The translations under genes and the position numbers were made by a program. Of a stretch of DNA of 64,000 bases, positions 1 through 8,938 are shown piece by piece. Every line of letters begins with the position of its first letter. Position 1 is the first letter of the stretch. Origin of the DNA: CAMDHY01 sp046156265 (GTDB lineage: Bacteria > Pseudomonadota > Alphaproteobacteria > Rhizobiales > Segnochrobactraceae). Under the pieces are notes generated by a model. That model saw nothing but the letters and a program-made list of their open reading frames with translations, was not told where the DNA came from and did not search any database. Location of the stretch: positions 124,001 to 188,000 of the forward strand of contig NZ_JAWDIR010000001.1 of the NCBI RefSeq assembly GCF_046156265.1, in the 5' to 3' direction.

Positions 1-882
1 GGCGATGCCGAGGAGGATCGCCGTGATGCCCGTGGTGTCCGCCTCGGTGAGTTCGGTGAGATTGCCGGTGCCCATCAGCATCTCGACCTCCGGCCGGGCG
101 CGGCGGAAGGCGGCATAGCGCTCGATGGAGGCGGTGAAGCCGAAGTGGATCGGGTCGAGCACCGGGTCGGCGAGGAACGGCCGCCCCGCCGCCGTCAACT
201 GGTCCGTTGACCGGACCAGTGAGGCGAGGTCGCCGGGCTCGGCCGGGATCAGCACCGGCGTCGCGGCGATCTCGTCGAGGTGGGAGAGCGTCGCCTCGCT
301 GAGGCTGAGCACGAAGTCGCAGCCGGCCTTGGCACCGCGCACGAGGTCGGCCGGATCGCCGGAATCGACGCTGACCAGGAAGCCCGCCGCCTTCAGCGCC
401 CGCACCGTCTCCTCGAGATGGGGAAACGGCGTGCCGGGCAGGCAGCCGATGTCGACGACGTCGCCGCCGGCGTCGCGATCTCGCTGCGCGCGGGCGACGA
501 TCGCCTCGACCGACATCGACGTCGCCTCGACGAGCTCGACGAACAGCCGGAGGTCGTGACGCGACAGGTCCGGCGGCTGGCCACCGCGGCCAAGCCAGCG
601 CGGCAGGTCGGCGATCTCCTCCGGCCCGCGCTCGAACGGCACGCCGAAGCGCCCCGTCAGGGCTGCGAGGTCGACGCGGGCGCGGCCGGGCAGGATGACG
701 CGGCTCGCCCCTTCCGGCAGCGACAGGCGGCGGTTGAGGATTTCCTCCGTCATCAGCGCGGCGACCTTCACGCCGGCGTCGAGGATCGTCCAATCGAACT
801 CGTCGCGCCCGATCGCGGCCATCGTCCGCTCCAGCCTGGGGCGGGCGAGGTGGCCGGTGACGAAGACGAGGTGGTCCGCCAT
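1..882 (-). CDS. DHPS-like protein of methanopterin biosynthesis (DUF6513-type), 3' end outside window
   Basis: The reverse strand is open from an ATG at 882 to the window edge (294 codons, no stop), beginning MADHLVFVTGHLARPRLE. The sequence resembles the DUF6513 region found at the N-terminus of dihydropteroate-synthase-related proteins in tetrahydromethanopterin (H4MPT) gene clusters of methylotrophs. The VDIGCLPG and VDSGDP stretches look like beta-strand ends of a TIM-barrel pterin-binding domain. It starts 8 bp after the stop of the flavoprotein gene and is the last visible gene of a minus-strand operon with mfnB. A role in joining the pterin to the aromatic moiety of H4MPT is inferred from the family and the neighbours. 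The C-terminal part is not visible. Confidence 0.8.
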   Translation of the reverse strand, partial: MADHLVFVTGHLARPRLERTMAAIGRDEFDWTILDAGVKVAALMTEEILNRRLSLPEGASRVILPGRARVDLAALTGRFGVPFERGPEEIADLPRWLGRGGQPPDLSRHDLRLFVELVEATSMSVEAIVARAQRDRDAGGDVVDIGCLPGTPFPHLEETVRALKAAGFLVSVDSGDPADLVRGAKAGCDFVLSLSEATLSHLDEIAATPVLIPAEPGDLASLVRSTDQLTAAGRPFLADPVLDPIHFGFTASIERYAAFRRARPEVEMLMGTGNLTELTEADTTGITAILLGIA

Positions 883-890
883 CGCGACGG

Positions 891-1508
891 TCAGGCGAGC
901 TTCCGGCGCCGCATCGCCGCCGTCAGCTCGTCCAGCGTCTCGACCACTTCGGTGTCCTCGAAGCTGCGCAGCCGCTCGACGTTCTCGAGGTCGACGCGGC
1001 GCGGATAGACCTTCACCATCCCCTTCGGCGCCATCGTGTCCATCTCCGGCGCGGTGTCGCAGGCGAACACGATCGTCGGCACCCGGCACTTGCCGGCGTG
1101 GGCGAAGACGTTGGTCGCGAGCGTGTCGGAGATGCCGTAGACGCATTTGGCCACCGTGTTCGAGGTGGCCGGGCCGATGATCGCGGTGTGGTAGTCGCCG
1201 TAATAGAACCGCCCGATCGGCGCGGCGCTGGCCGTGGTGTCCTTGATGACGCGCACCGACGGCGGCAGCGTGTCGAGGCGCTGCTTGTACATGCTGACGA
1301 CCTCGGCCGCCGCCTTGGAGACGAACAGGTCGACTTCGCCCGCCGCGGCGACGAGTTCCAGCGTCTCGGTGAAATAGTGGCCGGAGCCGGTCAGCGCCCA
1401 GGCAAGGCGCGGCAGCACCAGCCCCGTCGACCGCTTGCGCGATGCCTTCGCCGGGCGGCTCGAGGCAGCCTGGTCCGCGGCGGGCGACGGGGGCGCGGGG
1501 TCAGGCAT
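891..1508 (-). CDS. Flavoprotein, DmrB/AfpA-like (putative dihydromethanopterin reductase)
   Basis: A 205-residue protein of the flavoprotein family (PF02441 fold) that includes archaeal AfpA and DmrB, the FMN-dependent dihydromethanopterin reductase. After a Pro/Ala-rich start, WALTGSGHYFTETLE gives the first strand and phosphate loop, and GPATSNTVAKCVYGI is the typical second flavin-contact region. FACDTAPEMDTMAPKG follows near the C-terminus. The ATG at 1508 was chosen because the upstream extension to 1790 is arginine-rich shadow sequence overlapping mfnB. It lies between mfnB and the DHPS-like gene, which supports a role in reducing the methanopterin cofactor. The exact electron donor and substrate cannot be read from the sequence. 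Confidence 0.8.
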   Translation of the reverse strand: MPDPAPPSPAADQAASSRPAKASRKRSTGLVLPRLAWALTGSGHYFTETLELVAAAGEVDLFVSKAAAEVVSMYKQRLDTLPPSVRVIKDTTASAAPIGRFYYGDYHTAIIGPATSNTVAKCVYGISDTLATNVFAHAGKCRVPTIVFACDTAPEMDTMAPKGMVKVYPRRVDLENVERLRSFEDTEVVETLDELTAAMRRRKLA

Positions 1509-1585
1509 GAGGCTCTCCGGTGCGGCGGCGCGGAACAGGTCGGGGACGACACTGTTGCCGTGCCACGCCCGCCGGCCGGGCGCAA

Positions 1586-2302
1586 TCAGGCGGCATAGGG
1601 ACGGGCGGCGGCAGCCAGCGCCGCGACCAGGGCGGCGACGCGGCCGGCGTCGAGCGGCGCCGTGCGGTCGGGGCCAGCGGTGGCGGCACCGCGGACGCCG
1701 ACGAGCTCCGGCGATAGGGCCGCGAGCGCGGGAATGTCCTCCAGCCGCACCGATCCGGCGAGGCCGCAGAAGAGGCCGGCGGCGCGGCATGCCGCCACCA
1801 CCGCGGCGAGATCCGTGGGGTCGAGGTGGTCGAGCAGGCGGCCGGTGCGCTTGCCGGCCGTGTCCACGACGAGGCCATGGAAGCCAGCGTCGGCCAGCGG
1901 TGCGATCAGTCCGGCGTCGAAGCCGTGGTCGGCGAACAGCACGCCGACGAGACGCGTCTGCGCGCCGAGGCCGAGGCCGAGCGTCTCGATCAGCGCCCGC
2001 CGTCCCGCGCCAGGAAAAAGTCCGACCTTGACGTAGTCGACCCCGGTCTCGGCGACCGCGGTGGCGGCGGCGAGCACGGCGGCGGGGTCGTCCGGGGAGA
2101 CGTCGCCGGTGGTGGCGCTGACCGGCCGGCGACGGCCGACGGCGGCCACGGCGCGGCGCATCTCGTCCACCGCCACCATGCCGAGCGCGCCCTCACGCGG
2201 TTCCTTGAGGTCGATGACATCGGCGCCGGCGGCCAGCGCCACCAGCGCCTCCTCGGCGTCGCGGGCGCTGACGAGCAGGCGTGTAGGGCCGCCGGGTCTC
2301 AC
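1586..2302 (-). CDS. mfnB: (5-formylfuran-3-yl)methyl phosphate synthase MfnB (DUF556/UPF0264)
   Basis: A 238-residue TIM-barrel protein beginning MRPGGPTRLLVSARDAEEA. ADVIDLKEPREGALG and VDYVKVGLF are hallmarks of the family, with the conserved lysines (LKEP, VKVG) that act in MfnB. MfnB makes 4-(hydroxymethyl)-2-furancarboxaldehyde phosphate from glyceraldehyde-3-phosphate, the furan precursor of methanofuran. Bacterial methylotrophs carry it for the formaldehyde-oxidation pathway that uses H4MPT and methanofuran. The GTG start at 2302 overlaps the TGA of the upstream ABC ATPase by 4 bp (GTGA), so translation is probably coupled. The gene is full length. Confidence 0.9.
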   Translation of the reverse strand: MRPGGPTRLLVSARDAEEALVALAAGADVIDLKEPREGALGMVAVDEMRRAVAAVGRRRPVSATTGDVSPDDPAAVLAAATAVAETGVDYVKVGLFPGAGRRALIETLGLGLGAQTRLVGVLFADHGFDAGLIAPLADAGFHGLVVDTAGKRTGRLLDHLDPTDLAAVVAACRAAGLFCGLAGSVRLEDIPALAALSPELVGVRGAATAGPDRTAPLDAGRVAALVAALAAAARPYAA

Positions 2303-3111
2303 CGCCGCCCCTCCAGCGCACCCCCGGCCGGGCGGTCGCCGCCGACGGGAACGAGCACGGGGTGACCCTCGGCGAACAGGCGGGCATGCACGGCGGCGCG
2401 GACTGTCGCGTCGCGGCGGCCGCTCGCGTCGAGGCCGATGCGGACGTCGCGGACGATCGAGACCGGACTGCCGGCGACCTCGATCAGCCGGTCCGCCAGC
2501 ATCACCGTCTCGCGGGTGTCGTGGGTGACGAACAGCACCGTGGCCGGCCGCACGGCGAGAAGGTCGAGCAGCAGCAGCCGCAGCCGTTCGGCCGTCGCCT
2601 CGTCGAGCGACACGAACGGCTCGTCCATCAGCAGCACATCGGGCTCGGTGGCGAAGGCGCGGGCGAGGGCGGCGCGCCGCTGCATGCCGACCGACAGCCG
2701 CTCCGGGTGCTGGTCCGCCGCCTCGGTGAGGCCGACGAGGTCGACAAAGCGGTCGACGAGGCCGCGCGCCAACTGCTCCGCATCAAGCGCCAGTGCGACG
2801 TTCTCGCGAACGGTGCGCCACGGCAAAAGCCGCGGGTTCTGGAAGACGTAGGCGAAGCGCGGCGACGGCGGCGCCTCGCCGGTGCCGCTGCCGGTCACCG
2901 TGCGGACGGCGCCCTGGAAATCGCGGTCGAGGCCGGCGACCATGTTGAGCAGGGTGGTCTTGCCGCAGCCGGACGGGCCGATCAGGGCGACGAAGGAGCC
3001 CGGCTCCACCGCCAGCCGGAAATCGCGGTAGAGCAGCCGCTCCGCCGTGGCGCCGACGGCCGGGAACGCCTTGCGATCGATCGCGATGTCGAGGCCGCTC
3101 ATCGACGCCAT
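2299..3111 (-). CDS. ABC transporter ATP-binding protein, NitT/TauT type
   Basis: A 270-residue cytoplasmic ATPase of the nitrate/sulfonate/taurine transporter family (TauB/SsuB-like). Visible motifs are Walker A GPSGCGKTT, Q-loop YVFQNPRLLPW, a signature region RLSVGMQRRAALARA (LSVGM in place of LSGGQ), Walker B VLLMDEPF and switch VTHD. It overlaps the permease gene upstream by 13 bp and mfnB downstream by 4 bp. With the permease and binding protein it should power uptake of a small organic solute. The substrate is unknown; the operon position suggests something used in C1 or cofactor metabolism. Confidence 0.88.
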   Translation of the reverse strand: MASMSGLDIAIDRKAFPAVGATAERLLYRDFRLAVEPGSFVALIGPSGCGKTTLLNMVAGLDRDFQGAVRTVTGSGTGEAPPSPRFAYVFQNPRLLPWRTVRENVALALDAEQLARGLVDRFVDLVGLTEAADQHPERLSVGMQRRAALARAFATEPDVLLMDEPFVSLDEATAERLRLLLLDLLAVRPATVLFVTHDTRETVMLADRLIEVAGSPVSIVRDVRIGLDASGRRDATVRAAVHARLFAEGHPVLVPVGGDRPAGGALEGRR

Positions 3112-3869
3112 CGGTTCGCCGCGCGCTCCCAGGGCTGCAGGATCAGGATCTCGATCGCCTGAACGACGAGGATGAAGGCGATCGCATAGGCGAGGATAGA
3201 GGCGACGTCGAACAGTTGAAAGTAGAGATGCAGCTGGAAGCCGACGCCGTTCGAGCGGCCGAGAAGCTCCACCACGAGCACGATCTTCCAGACGAGCGCG
3301 AGCCCGGAGCGGGCCGAGGCGGCGAGGAACGGCGCGAGCTGCGGCATCACCACGTGGCGCAGGCGGCGTCGCCAGGAGAAGCGGTAGACGGTCGCCATCT
3401 CGTCGAGGTCGCGCGATAGCGCGCGCGCCCCCTCCCGCACCGTGACCGCGACGTTCGGGATCTTGTTGATCGCCACCGCCGTGATGGCGGCAACCTCGGT
3501 GAGGCCGAACCAGACGTAGCAGAGGATGATGACGACCAGCGCCGGGATGTTGAGGAGGACGATCAGCCAGCCGTCGAAGAAGCGGTCGGCGCGCGGCGAA
3601 CGCCCGAGGGCCAGGCCGATGGCGCCGCCGATGAGCATCGCCAGCGAGAACGACACCACCACGCGGCCGAGCGTGATGGCGACGTTGTAGGGGAGCTCAC
3701 CGGTGGCGCTGTCGCGGACCGCCGCCGCCAGCACGGCGGCGGGGCCCGGCAGCACGCGGCTGTCGATCAGGGCGGCGGCGGTGCCCCAGACCGCCACCAG
3801 CGCGGCGAGCGAGACGAGCGTCCAGCCGATGCGCGACAGCGTCGATGACACGCCAGATCCCGTCGCCAC
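3099..3869 (-). CDS. ABC transporter permease, NitT/TauT type
   Basis: A 256-residue inner-membrane protein with about six hydrophobic segments, the first at residues 12-34. The cytoplasmic loop EGARALSRDLDEMATVYRFS is the conserved EAA-type loop that contacts the ATPase in TauC/SsuC permeases. It lies 40 bp after the binding-protein gene and overlaps the ATPase gene by 13 bp. Its role is solute translocation across the inner membrane. No substrate can be deduced from the sequence. Confidence 0.86.
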   Translation of the reverse strand: MATGSGVSSTLSRIGWTLVSLAALVAVWGTAAALIDSRVLPGPAAVLAAAVRDSATGELPYNVAITLGRVVVSFSLAMLIGGAIGLALGRSPRADRFFDGWLIVLLNIPALVVIILCYVWFGLTEVAAITAVAINKIPNVAVTVREGARALSRDLDEMATVYRFSWRRRLRHVVMPQLAPFLAASARSGLALVWKIVLVVELLGRSNGVGFQLHLYFQLFDVASILAYAIAFILVVQAIEILILQPWERAANRWRR

Positions 3870-3909
3870 CGTCGCCGCCCCGCCCGCAAATCCGCCCCGG
3901 GATCCGTCG

Positions 3910-4926
3910 TCAGGACGACGGCATCCAGAACACCGAGGGCTCGAACGTCGACTTCGGCCCGACCAGCGTCTCGCCGCCGAGCGTCTCCAGCGTCTGGTAG
4001 AGCTTGTCGGCGGAGCCGGTATAGGCGGCGGACCAGCCTTCCACCATGCCCTCGCGGTAGCGCGTCTTCAGCGCCGCGAACTCGGCGTCGCTGTCGACCT
4101 GCATCAGCGGACGCAGGCGGTCCCACTCGGCGTCGGAGGTGGCGAGCAGGCGGTTCGCCTCGACGACCGACTTCATGAAGCCGGCCACGGCGGCGCCGCG
4201 ATCGCCGAGCTGCGAGGAGCGCCAGACGAAGCCGACGAGCGGCGGGTTCGGCTCGATCTCGAGCGCGTCCATCATCTCCGGCACGCCGATGATCTGCTTG
4301 AGGCCGGAGCCTTCCAGGCGGGCGGCGAAGTGCCAGTAGGTCAGCACCGCGTCGAGGCTGCCATTCTTCAGCTGCTCGTTGAGGAGCGGCGGCGCGCCGA
4401 ACACCGGCTCGGCGGCCGAGGCGAGGTCGACGCCGGCCTCCTTCTCGCCGTAGCCGCGCAGCAGCAGCCAGCTCTTGTCGAGCGGGCCGCCGGCGACGCC
4501 GATCTTCTTGCCGACGAGATCCTTGACGCCCTTGATGTCGCTGTCGCCGCGCACGATGACGGCGCCGAGCGCCGCCGAATAGGGCGCGAACATCATGTCC
4601 TCGCCCTCGCCGCGGGCGCGCAGCGCCCAGAACCAGTCGGCGGTGATGAGGTCGACGTCGCCCGCCTGCAGGGCCACCGTGGTGGCATCACGGCCGGCGA
4701 GTTCGACGAGCTCCAGCGCGTAGCCGTTCTTGGCGTCGAGGCCGTTCGTCTTGATGACGTCCATCAGCCAGTTGACGGTGCCGAACTTCAAGACCGCGAC
4801 GCGAATGGCGTCGGCCGCGGCGGCGCGGTCGGCGGTGACCGCGACGGCGAGAAGCGCGACGGCCACCGCGGCCGCGCGCAGGAAGGAGAAGGGCCGCGAC
4901 AGCGACCGTGCGAAGGCTTGCAGCAT
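3910..4926 (-). CDS. ABC transporter periplasmic substrate-binding protein, NitT/TauT type
   Basis: A 338-residue protein with a signal peptide (charged start, hydrophobic core around residues 16-36, cleavage near ADRAAAADA). The mature part begins with the strand IRVAVLKFGTVNWLMDVI and contains DVDLITADWFW and GKKIGVAGGPLDKSW, typical of NMT1/SsuA-like type II binding proteins. The operon also makes the permease and ATPase for the same transporter, followed directly by methanopterin genes. Proteins of this type are common near methanol-oxidation genes, but I cannot name the ligand. A start at 4926 is supported by GGGAGG just upstream. Confidence 0.85.
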   Translation of the reverse strand: MLQAFARSLSRPFSFLRAAAVAVALLAVAVTADRAAAADAIRVAVLKFGTVNWLMDVIKTNGLDAKNGYALELVELAGRDATTVALQAGDVDLITADWFWALRARGEGEDMMFAPYSAALGAVIVRGDSDIKGVKDLVGKKIGVAGGPLDKSWLLLRGYGEKEAGVDLASAAEPVFGAPPLLNEQLKNGSLDAVLTYWHFAARLEGSGLKQIIGVPEMMDALEIEPNPPLVGFVWRSSQLGDRGAAVAGFMKSVVEANRLLATSDAEWDRLRPLMQVDSDAEFAALKTRYREGMVEGWSAAYTGSADKLYQTLETLGGETLVGPKSTFEPSVFWMPSS

Positions 4927-4979
4927 CGGACGAACCTCCCTGTTCGTGCTCCGGCCCCGGCGCGCCGCCGGCCCCGGCT

Positions 4980-5534
4980 TCAGTTCGGCGCGCCGCCGGG
5001 CGGGGCGGCGAGCAGTCTCTTGTCGACGAGGAAGCGCAGGCCGCGCTGCCAGGATTCGTCGGTGTTGCCGCGGATCGAGGTCTTGGCGACCTGGACGACG
5101 CGGCCGGTCTCGACATCGCGCACATAGATGGCGACGTCGAGGATGAGGTTCGACACCTTCTGCACGATGCCGACCATGCCTTGCGTGGCGCCGAGCTCCT
5201 TGGCGAGGTCGATGTCGCAGCCGTTGCAGCCGCGCATTGGCGCGAGGCGCGCATAGTCAGCCTCGACCGGGGTCAGATCGATGATCTCGTAGCGGCCGGA
5301 GGCGGCGAGTTGCGCCTTGAGGTCGGCGGTCAGCCTGTCGAGGCGCGCTTCCTGGTCGGCCCGCGCGCCGTCCATCTCGCCCTCCTGGCTGGTGTCGACC
5401 AGCTCGAACGGGAAGATGACGACCCTGGTGGGCGTCGTTGCCGCGTCCTGCGCAGCGAGCGCGGGTGTCGCGAGCGTGAGGGCGGCGACCATCGCGATGA
5501 CCGCGCGGCGCACCCGCGTCGCGGTCGACCGCAT
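4980..5534 (-). CDS. Secreted DUF2380/DUF3280-like protein
   Basis: A 184-residue exported protein of unknown function. The ATG at 5534 (MRSTATRVRRAV) gives a clean signal peptide ending near ATPALAAQD. The longer frame to 5642 would bury this signal, so I prefer the shorter form. The mature domain has VVIFPFELVDTSQEGEMD, the Cys pair GCNGCDIDLAKELGA and a C-terminal RGNTDESWQRGLRFLVDK. It looks like the small DUF2380/DUF3280 lipoprotein-like family often found beside methanol/PQQ genes. Lying 53 bp upstream of the binding-protein gene, it is probably first in the minus-strand operon. The CxxC pair could bind metal or form a disulfide, which is inference. Confidence 0.72.
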   Translation of the reverse strand: MRSTATRVRRAVIAMVAALTLATPALAAQDAATTPTRVVIFPFELVDTSQEGEMDGARADQEARLDRLTADLKAQLAASGRYEIIDLTPVEADYARLAPMRGCNGCDIDLAKELGATQGMVGIVQKVSNLILDVAIYVRDVETGRVVQVAKTSIRGNTDESWQRGLRFLVDKRLLAAPPGGAPN

Positions 5535-5768
5535 GGGGCCGGCCCTCGTCGCCGGTACCGCTCCGACCCTCTGCGCCCTCACGGCGAACCCTCCATCATC
5601 CGCGCCCCGTTCCTTTTGGTCGGGAACTTTTGCCAAAGACACATAGAAAGATGATTTCTGAAAAGCAAAGACAATCTCGCTTATTAGCTTCTTAATATCT
5701 TTCGAAACTTGATCGCTGTTCCATACATGCTAGATGTCGGGAAAAGTTCAATCGGGAGGTAGGACAGC
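5535..5768. promoter_or_regulatory. AT-rich divergent promoter region between the H4MPT/ABC operon and the lut-like operon
   Basis: This 234-bp gap between two divergent operons contains a strikingly AT-rich stretch (about 5620-5740) in an otherwise very GC-rich window. A candidate plus-strand promoter has TTGATC and TAGATG separated by 16 bp. GGGAGG lies shortly before the start codon at 5769. Both operons are C1/PQQ-related, so shared control by one regulator is plausible. No operator was recognised. Confidence 0.45.
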
Positions 5769-7055
5769 ATGCACCGGTCATTCCGGCAGGAGAAGTTCCG
5801 GTCCGCGGCACATCGGACCGGGACGAGCCGCATCGGCGCCGCCCTCGTCGCGGTGGCGCTGGCATCGGCGCCGCTGCCGGCGATCGCTCAGGATGCAGCA
5901 CCCGCCACGCCTCCCGCGGCAGCCAAGCCTGCCGCCGAGGTCGCCAACGTCAAGATCGCCGTGCTCAAGCAGGCGGTCGATGCGCCGACGCCGCTGTCGC
6001 TGCTCGACATCCCGCCCGCCGACGACGGTTTCTCCGGCGCCCGCCTCGCCGCCGAGGACAACAACACCACCGGCCGCTTCATGAAGCAGCACTTCGACAT
6101 CGTCGAGGTGGAGGTGCCGGTCGGCGGCGACGCCGTGACGGCGCTGAAGGACCTGCTGGCCGAGGACGTCCACTTCATCGTCACGCTGGCACCCGCCGAC
6201 ACCGTGCTGGCGCTCGCCGATGCCGCCGGCGACGAGGCCCTCATCCTCAATGCCGGCGCGCCGGACGACCGCCTGCGCGGCGAGGACTGCCGCGCCAACG
6301 TGCTGCACCTCGGGCCGTCGCGCGCCATGCTCGCCGACGCGCTCGCCCAGTTCATGATGTGGAAGCGCTGGGACGAGTGGTTCCTGATCCGCGGCAGCCA
6401 TCCGAACGATCAGCTCTGGGCGGCGGCGCTGCAGCGGGCGGCGACGCGCTTCGGCGCCAAGGTCGTCGAGGAGCGGGTCTACGAGGACACCGGCGGCTCG
6501 CGTCGCACCGATTCCGGCCACGTGCAGGTGCAGAAGCAGATTCCGGTCTTCACCCAGCGCGCCGAGGACCACGACGTCATCGTCGTCGCCGACGAGAGCG
6601 AGATCTTCGGCGAGTACCTGCCCTACCGCACCTGGGAGCCGAGCCTCGTCACCGGCTCGGCAGGCCTTGTCCCGGTCAGCTGGCATCCCGCCCACGAGCA
6701 GTGGGGCGCGACGCAGTTGCAGAACCGCTTCGTCAAGAAGAACAACCGCACCATGCGGCCGCTCGACTACCAGGCGTGGATGGCGGTGCGCACCATCGGC
6801 GAGGCCGCGACCCGCACCAAGTCCGTCGAGTACGCCCCGGTCCGTGACTACATCAAGGGACCAGATTTCAACCTCGCCGCCTTCAAGGGCCAGGCGCTGA
6901 CCTTCCGGCCGTGGGACGGCCAGTTGCGCCAGCCGGTCATCCTCGGCACGCCGAAGCTGCCGGTCACCGTCTCGCCGCAGGAAGGCTACCTGCACAAGGT
7001 CACCGAGCTCGACACCCTCGGCTACGACCAGCCCGAGAGCGCCTGCAAGCTCTGA
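5769..7055 (+). CDS. lutA: Periplasmic binding protein of the PQQ-dehydrogenase-associated ABC system (LutA-like)
   Basis: A 428-residue exported protein with a signal peptide ending near LPAIAQDAAP. The mature part has the type I periplasmic-binding fold of branched-chain amino acid receptors (ARLAAEDNNTTGRFMKQHFD, then IVTLAPADTVLALADAAGDE). It matches the binding protein that accompanies PQQ-dependent alcohol dehydrogenases (TIGR03863 type), equivalent to LutA of the Methylorubrum lanthanide-uptake cluster. GGGAGG about 9 bases upstream supports the ATG. The next four genes complete the same set, so uptake of a lanthanide complex or another dehydrogenase-related ligand is inferred. Confidence 0.85.
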   Translation: MHRSFRQEKFRSAAHRTGTSRIGAALVAVALASAPLPAIAQDAAPATPPAAAKPAAEVANVKIAVLKQAVDAPTPLSLLDIPPADDGFSGARLAAEDNNTTGRFMKQHFDIVEVEVPVGGDAVTALKDLLAEDVHFIVTLAPADTVLALADAAGDEALILNAGAPDDRLRGEDCRANVLHLGPSRAMLADALAQFMMWKRWDEWFLIRGSHPNDQLWAAALQRAATRFGAKVVEERVYEDTGGSRRTDSGHVQVQKQIPVFTQRAEDHDVIVVADESEIFGEYLPYRTWEPSLVTGSAGLVPVSWHPAHEQWGATQLQNRFVKKNNRTMRPLDYQAWMAVRTIGEAATRTKSVEYAPVRDYIKGPDFNLAAFKGQALTFRPWDGQLRQPVILGTPKLPVTVSPQEGYLHKVTELDTLGYDQPESACKL

Positions 7056-7131
7056 CCGCCAGGGTTTCGGCCACACCATATCGTCCGTCGTCGACGGCCG
7101 ACCGAAAATGCTTCCAGGGAGGAAACCACCG

Positions 7132-8112
7132 ATGACGACACGCCTCATGACGTATGCCGCCACCGCCCTCCTCGCCGCGACGATGCTGGCCGGCCCGGCC
7201 AGTGCCTACACGGTCTATGTCTCGAACGAGAAGGACAACACCGTCACGCTGATCGACTCGACCACCCTCGAGGTGATCAAGACGGTCGACGTCGGCAACC
7301 GGCCGCGCGGCATCACCATCTCGCTCGACGGCAAGCACCTCTTCGTCTGCACCAGCGACGACGACACCGTGCAGGTCTACGACGCCAAGACGATGGAGCT
7401 GCTCTACGACCTGCCCTCGGGCCCGGATCCGGAGCTGTTCGTGCTCGCCCCCGACGGCAAGCACCTCTACATCGCCAACGAGGACGACGCGCTCGTCACC
7501 GTCGTCGACGTCGAGAGCCGCAAGATGGTGGCGGAGATCCCCGTCGGGGTCGAGCCGGAGGGCATGGGCGTGAGCCCCGACGGCAAGTACGTCGTCAACA
7601 CCTCCGAAACGACCAACATGGCGCACATCATCGACACCGCCACCCACGAGATCGTCGAGAACGTCCTGGTCGATTCGCGCCCGCGCTTCGCCGAGTTCAC
7701 CCCGGACGGCAAGGAGCTGTGGGTGAGCGCCGAGATCGGCGGCACCGTCTCGGTGATCGACATGGACACCAAGCAGATCACCGAGAAGATCGAGTTCGAG
7801 ATTCCCGGCGTCGCCAAAGACGCCATCCAGCCGGTCGGCGTGCGCGTCGCCAAGGACGGCAAGAAGGCCCTCGTCGCGCTCGGACCCTCGAACCGCGTCG
7901 CGCTCGTCGACGTGCCCACCAAGAAGGTCGAGAAGTACCTGCTCGTCGGCCAGCGCGTCTGGCAGCTCGCCTTCACGCCGGACGGCAAGCTCGCCTTCTC
8001 GACCAACGGCAACTCCAACGACGTCTCGGTGATCGACACGGCGTCCTGGGAGGTGACGAAGTCGATCCCCGTCGGCGGCCTGCCGTGGGGCGTCGTCGTC
8101 TCGCCGGATTGA
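7132..8112 (+). CDS. YVTN-type beta-propeller protein, PQQ-dependent catabolism-associated
   Basis: A 326-residue periplasmic protein with a signal peptide ending near LAGPASAYTVYV. The rest is a chain of about seven blades, each carrying a V-D/I-D turn followed by a SPDGK or TPDGK motif (ISLDGKHLF, LAPDGKHLY, VSPDGKYVV, FTPDGKELW, FTPDGKLAF). This is the PQQ-associated beta-propeller family (TIGR03866 type), present in the lut cluster of methylotrophs. The start at 7132 follows an AGGGAGG site; an earlier in-frame ATG at 7108 lacks one. It probably acts in the periplasm with the LutA-like protein or a quinoprotein dehydrogenase. The order relative to lutA and the ABC genes matches the known clusters. 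Confidence 0.84.
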   Translation: MTTRLMTYAATALLAATMLAGPASAYTVYVSNEKDNTVTLIDSTTLEVIKTVDVGNRPRGITISLDGKHLFVCTSDDDTVQVYDAKTMELLYDLPSGPDPELFVLAPDGKHLYIANEDDALVTVVDVESRKMVAEIPVGVEPEGMGVSPDGKYVVNTSETTNMAHIIDTATHEIVENVLVDSRPRFAEFTPDGKELWVSAEIGGTVSVIDMDTKQITEKIEFEIPGVAKDAIQPVGVRVAKDGKKALVALGPSNRVALVDVPTKKVEKYLLVGQRVWQLAFTPDGKLAFSTNGNSNDVSVIDTASWEVTKSIPVGGLPWGVVVSPD

Positions 8113-8164
8113 GGATCGTCGCCGCCGTCTGACGCGGGACGCATGTTTCGGGTAGCCTAGCGCC

Positions 8165-8938
8165 ATGACGGCATCGGCCAGCGACAGTCCCGCCCTCGTC
8201 GTCGAGGGAGTGAGCCACGCCTTCGGCGCCCGCAAGGCGCTGACGGACGTGTCGCTGACGGTGCCGCGCGGCCGCTTCACCGTGCTGCTCGGCCTCAACG
8301 GCGCCGGCAAGACGACGCTGTTCTCGCTGGTGACGCGCCTCTACGGCAACGTCTCCGGGTCGATCCGCGTCTGCGGCTACGACGTTCGCCGGACGCCGCG
8401 GCCGGCGCTGGCCCGCCTCGGCGTCGTCTTCCAGAGCCGGGCGATCGATTCCGACCTGACGGTGATGGAGAACCTCGTCTACCACGCCGCCCTGCACGGC
8501 ATCGGCGGCCGGCAGGCGCGGGCGCGGGCGATGCAGATGCTGGAGCGCACCGGCCTCGCCGACCGCGCGAAGGACCGGGCCCGAACGCTGTCGGGCGGCC
8601 AGCTGCGCCGCGTCGAGATCGTCCGCGCCATGCTGCACGGGCCGGAACTGCTGCTCCTCGACGAGGCGACCGTCGGCCTCGACGTCGGCGCCCGCCAGGC
8701 GATCCTCACCGCGGTGCGGACGCTGGTCGCCGAAGACGGCCTCGGCGTTTTGTGGGCGACGCACCTGATGGACGAGGTGGAGCCGGACGACCGCGTCGTC
8801 GTCCTCCACAAGGGCGTCGTGCTCGCCGAGGACTCGGCCGCGGCGATCGTCGCCCGCGCCGGGGTCGCAACCATCCGCGACGCCTTCGTGGCGCTCACCG
8901 GCGAGCGGCCCGTGGCGGAACGGGAGGCGGCGGCGTGA
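8165..8938 (+). CDS. lutE: ABC transporter ATP-binding protein, PQQ-dehydrogenase-associated (LutE-like)
   Basis: A 257-residue ATPase with Walker A GLNGAGKTTLF, Q-loop VVFQSRAID, signature LSGGQLRRVEI, Walker B LLLLDEATVGLD and H-loop ATHLMDEVE. It belongs to the ABC-2 exporter-like ATPases that accompany PQQ alcohol dehydrogenases (TIGR03864 type). Its stop overlaps the GTG of the permease gene by 4 bp, which marks the two as one transporter. In Methylorubrum the equivalent gene is part of the lut cluster for lanthanide transport; the same role here is inferred from synteny. Confidence 0.85.
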   Translation: MTASASDSPALVVEGVSHAFGARKALTDVSLTVPRGRFTVLLGLNGAGKTTLFSLVTRLYGNVSGSIRVCGYDVRRTPRPALARLGVVFQSRAIDSDLTVMENLVYHAALHGIGGRQARARAMQMLERTGLADRAKDRARTLSGGQLRRVEIVRAMLHGPELLLLDEATVGLDVGARQAILTAVRTLVAEDGLGVLWATHLMDEVEPDDRVVVLHKGVVLAEDSAAAIVARAGVATIRDAFVALTGERPVAEREAAA

